In this document: piece after piece, positions 5,134 to 6,086 of the stretch
Position numbering within the stretch: position 1 is the stretch's first letter
How the letters are laid out: every line of letters begins with the position of its first letter
Assembly (NCBI GenBank): GCA_944393165.1
Contig: CALXZF010000047.1
Coordinates: 1-6,086 of the forward strand
Source: an uncultured Clostridia bacterium
GTDB taxonomy: Bacteria > Bacillota_A > Clostridia > TANB77 > CAG-508
Length of the DNA stretch: 6,086 nucleotides
Direction: 5' to 3'
Program-made: the position numbers and the translations under genes
The notes under the pieces: model-generated
What the model was told of the DNA's origin: nothing
Database searches by the model: none
What the model saw: only the letters and a program-made list of their open reading frames with translations

Positions 5134-5171
5134 TTTTATTCATTTTTCTAACTTTTATTCATTTTTCTAAC
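5134..5171. repeat. Perfect tandem duplication of 19 bp in the infC leader
   Basis: TTTTATTCATTTTTCTAAC occurs twice with no gap, at 5134-5152 and 5153-5171. It lies between the proximal hairpin and the attenuator, in the region that would form the long connecting loop of the L20 leader. It looks like a slippage duplication. Confidence 0.9.
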
Positions 5172-5227
5172 CTTTTCCTAATAGTTAAGGTGAGAAGTGG
5201 ATTGCTTCTGCTTGATTTGACTATATT

Positions 5228-5256
5228 AGTTTACAACATTTTTACATAAATGTCAA
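5228..5256 (-). promoter_or_regulatory. Promoter of infC-rpmI-rplT
   Basis: On the minus strand TTGACA (complement of 5251-5256, 6/6), 17 bp, then TAAACT (complement of 5228-5233, 4/6). The predicted start is near 5221, about 200 nt before infC. The -35 is one half of a 12-bp inverted repeat shared with the divergent rplM promoter. Confidence 0.8.
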
Positions 5257-5284
5257 GCATTTTTTTGTATTTTGCTTGACATTT
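5248..5284. repeat. 12-bp inverted repeat carrying both divergent -35 boxes
   Basis: AAATGTCAAGCA (5248-5259) and TGCTTGACATTT (5273-5284) are exact complements around a 13-bp T-rich spacer. Each arm contains a TTGACA pointing outward. The identity extends 3 bp on each side beyond the hexamer, more than two independent promoters need. Confidence 0.85.
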
Positions 5285-5304
5285 GGCATTTTTTGTTATA
5301 AAAT
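5276..5304 (+). promoter_or_regulatory. Promoter of rplM-rpsI
   Basis: TTGACA (5276-5281, 6/6), 17 bp, then TAAAAT (5299-5304, 5/6). The predicted start is near 5311, giving a leader of about 107 nt before the rplM ATG at 5418. The spacing and -35 mirror those of the divergent infC promoter. Confidence 0.82.
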
Positions 5305-5310
5305 ATTATA

Positions 5311-5417
5311 GCATTAATTTGAATATGACCTAGCTTAAAGCTTCTCCCCGGTAGCTTTTGCAATGGTTTCATATATATTTTAAAATTTATTTAATGAAAT
5401 GGAGGATACATATTACC
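5311..5417 (+). promoter_or_regulatory. Structured leader of rplM-rpsI, possible L13 leader
   Basis: ATATGA (5323-5328) pairs with TCATAT (5369-5374), with CC (5329-5330) and GG (5365-5366) continuing the stem past a bulge. Inside it AAAGCT (5337-5342) pairs with AGCTTT (5353-5358) around a C-rich loop containing CCCCGG. L13 leaders upstream of rplM-rpsI are known in Bacillota and are thought to bind L13. I did not test the match to that model. No terminator with a U tract is seen, so control would probably be of translation. Confidence 0.5.
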
Positions 5418-5852
5418 ATGAATAATACAACATATAGTGTTAAAAAAAGTGAAATTGAAAGAAAATGGTACATAATTGATGCAGCTGATAAACCTCTAGG
5501 AAGAGTTGCTACAGAAGCTGCTAAATTATTAAGAGGAAAACATAAACCAACTTACACTCCAAACTTAGATACTGGAGATCATGTAATTATATTAAATTGT
5601 AGCAAAGTTGTTTTAACTGGAAAAAAATTAGACCAAAAAATATACAGAAATCATTCTGGATATATTGGTGGAATGAAAGAAACTACTGCTAGAGAATTAT
5701 TAAATAAAAGCCCTGAGCAAATGATGATGCGTGCTGTAAAAGGTATGCTTCCACACAATAGCTTAGGAAGACAAATGCTAAAAAAATTAAGAGTATATGC
5801 AGGTAATGAGCATGAAAATGCTGCTCAAAAACCAGAAGTTTGGAAATTTTAA
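5418..5852 (+). CDS. rplM: 50S ribosomal protein L13
   Basis: This is a complete 144-residue L13, an early-assembly protein of the large subunit that binds 23S rRNA. It shows the conserved [18 protein letters not shown] segment (15-32), [18 protein letters not shown] (37-54), the GYIGGMK motif (81-87) and the family signature [18 protein letters not shown] (104-121) followed by LRVYAG. I start it at ATG 5418, which gives the usual length and has GGAGG at 5401-5405, 12 nt upstream. The frame stays open upstream to ATG 5358, but those 20 residues lie in the structured leader and have no Shine-Dalgarno. It is the first gene of rplM-rpsI, divergent from infC. Confidence 0.97.
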   Translation: MNNTTYSVKKSEIERKWYIIDAADKPLGRVATEAAKLLRGKHKPTYTPNLDTGDHVIILNCSKVVLTGKKLDQKIYRNHSGYIGGMKETTARELLNKSPEQMMMRAVKGMLPHNSLGRQMLKKLRVYAGNEHENAAQKPEVWKF

Positions 5853-5875
5853 TATAATTAAAGGAGGATTTTAAA

Positions 5876-6086
5876 ATGCCTAAAGCAAAAACAGATAAAA
5901 TAGTGTTTTATGGTACTGGAAGAAGAAAAAGTTCTATCGCTAGAGTTAGATTAGTAGAAGGCAATGGAAAAATTACTATAAACGGAAAAGATATAGATGA
6001 ATATTTAGGAACAGAAACATTAAAAGTTATAGTTAGACAACCGCTAACTGCTACAAATACAGTTGACAAATATGATGTTATTTGTA
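5876..6086 (+). CDS. rpsI: 30S ribosomal protein S9, cut by the window end
   Basis: The first 70 residues of S9 are present; the family is about 130 residues, so the C-terminal tail that reaches the ribosomal P site lies outside the window. The conserved block [16 protein letters not shown] (11-26) and [16 protein letters not shown] are diagnostic, followed by [22 protein letters not shown] (5861-5867) lies 8 nt before ATG 5876. The gene begins 23 nt after the rplM stop with no terminator between, so both are cotranscribed, the standard bacterial arrangement. Confidence 0.96.
   Translation, partial: MPKAKTDKIVFYGTGRRKSSIARVRLVEGNGKITINGKDIDEYLGTETLKVIVRQPLTATNTVDKYDVIC

Larger units (their letters stand above)
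5021..5221 (-). ncRNA. L20-type autoregulatory leader of infC-rpmI-rplT
   Basis: The infC mRNA leader is about 200 nt. In transcript order it has a hairpin AGAAG-CAATCCA-CTTCT (arms 5205-5209 and 5193-5197), a 19-bp tandem duplication, an AT-rich 12-bp inverted repeat (5104-5128), an intrinsic terminator (5055-5085), a small GTGC-AAAA-GCAC hairpin (5043-5054) and the GGAGG site. Minus-strand CAATCCAC (5204-5197) can pair over 8 bp with GTGGGTTG (5089-5082), which overlaps the terminator's 5' arm. This offers a pseudoknot that would exclude the terminator. Known L20 leaders of Bacillota work by such attenuation. A match to the Rfam L20 leader model was not tested. Confidence 0.72.

Overview
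The window looks like a chromosomal segment of a low-GC, endospore-forming member of the Bacillota, most likely class Clostridia. The reasons are the very AT-rich DNA, strong AGGAGG ribosome-binding sites, TAA-dominated stop codons, a three-gene spoVAC-D-E sporulation cluster, and the infC-rpmI-rplT and rplM-rpsI ribosomal operons with long leaders. The species cannot be named from this sequence.

Layout. At 1-7 a minus-strand gene starts and leaves the window. Its upstream region (about 77-170) holds 19-bp degenerate repeats on a roughly 25-bp spacing, possibly an insertion-sequence end. rpmB (L28) follows on the plus strand at 223-421. It has a one-base frameshift in an A5 run and ends at a clean intrinsic terminator. 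A plus-strand group comes next: a dodecin-family gene (702-914), spoVAC (943-1386, broken by two in-frame stops), spoVAD (1410-2432) and spoVAE (2516-2902). SpoVA proteins move dipicolinic acid into the forespore and release it at germination. A perfect 15-bp hairpin (2912-2946) separates spoVAE from a convergent HAD-type nucleotidase gene (2941-3513, minus), which has a full-consensus SigA-type promoter.

The right half is translation machinery. On the minus strand, infC (IF3), rpmI (L35) and rplT (L20) form an operon that ends at tandem hairpins (3651-3737). On the plus strand, rplM (L13) and rpsI (S9, cut by the window end) form a second operon. The two are driven by back-to-back promoters whose -35 boxes lie in a perfect 12-bp inverted repeat (5248-5284). 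The infC leader is about 200 nt. It contains an intrinsic terminator and an upstream hairpin whose loop can pair with the terminator's 5' flank, as expected of an L20-type autoregulatory attenuator. infC most likely starts at a non-canonical ATA codon. The rplM leader also folds and may be an L13 leader.

I see no clear new defence or mobile system. The points most worth a second look are the lesions in rpmB and spoVAC (real decay or sequence error), the dodecin-spoVA linkage, the L20 leader architecture with its internal 19-bp tandem duplication, the ATA start of infC, and the repeat array upstream of rpmB.
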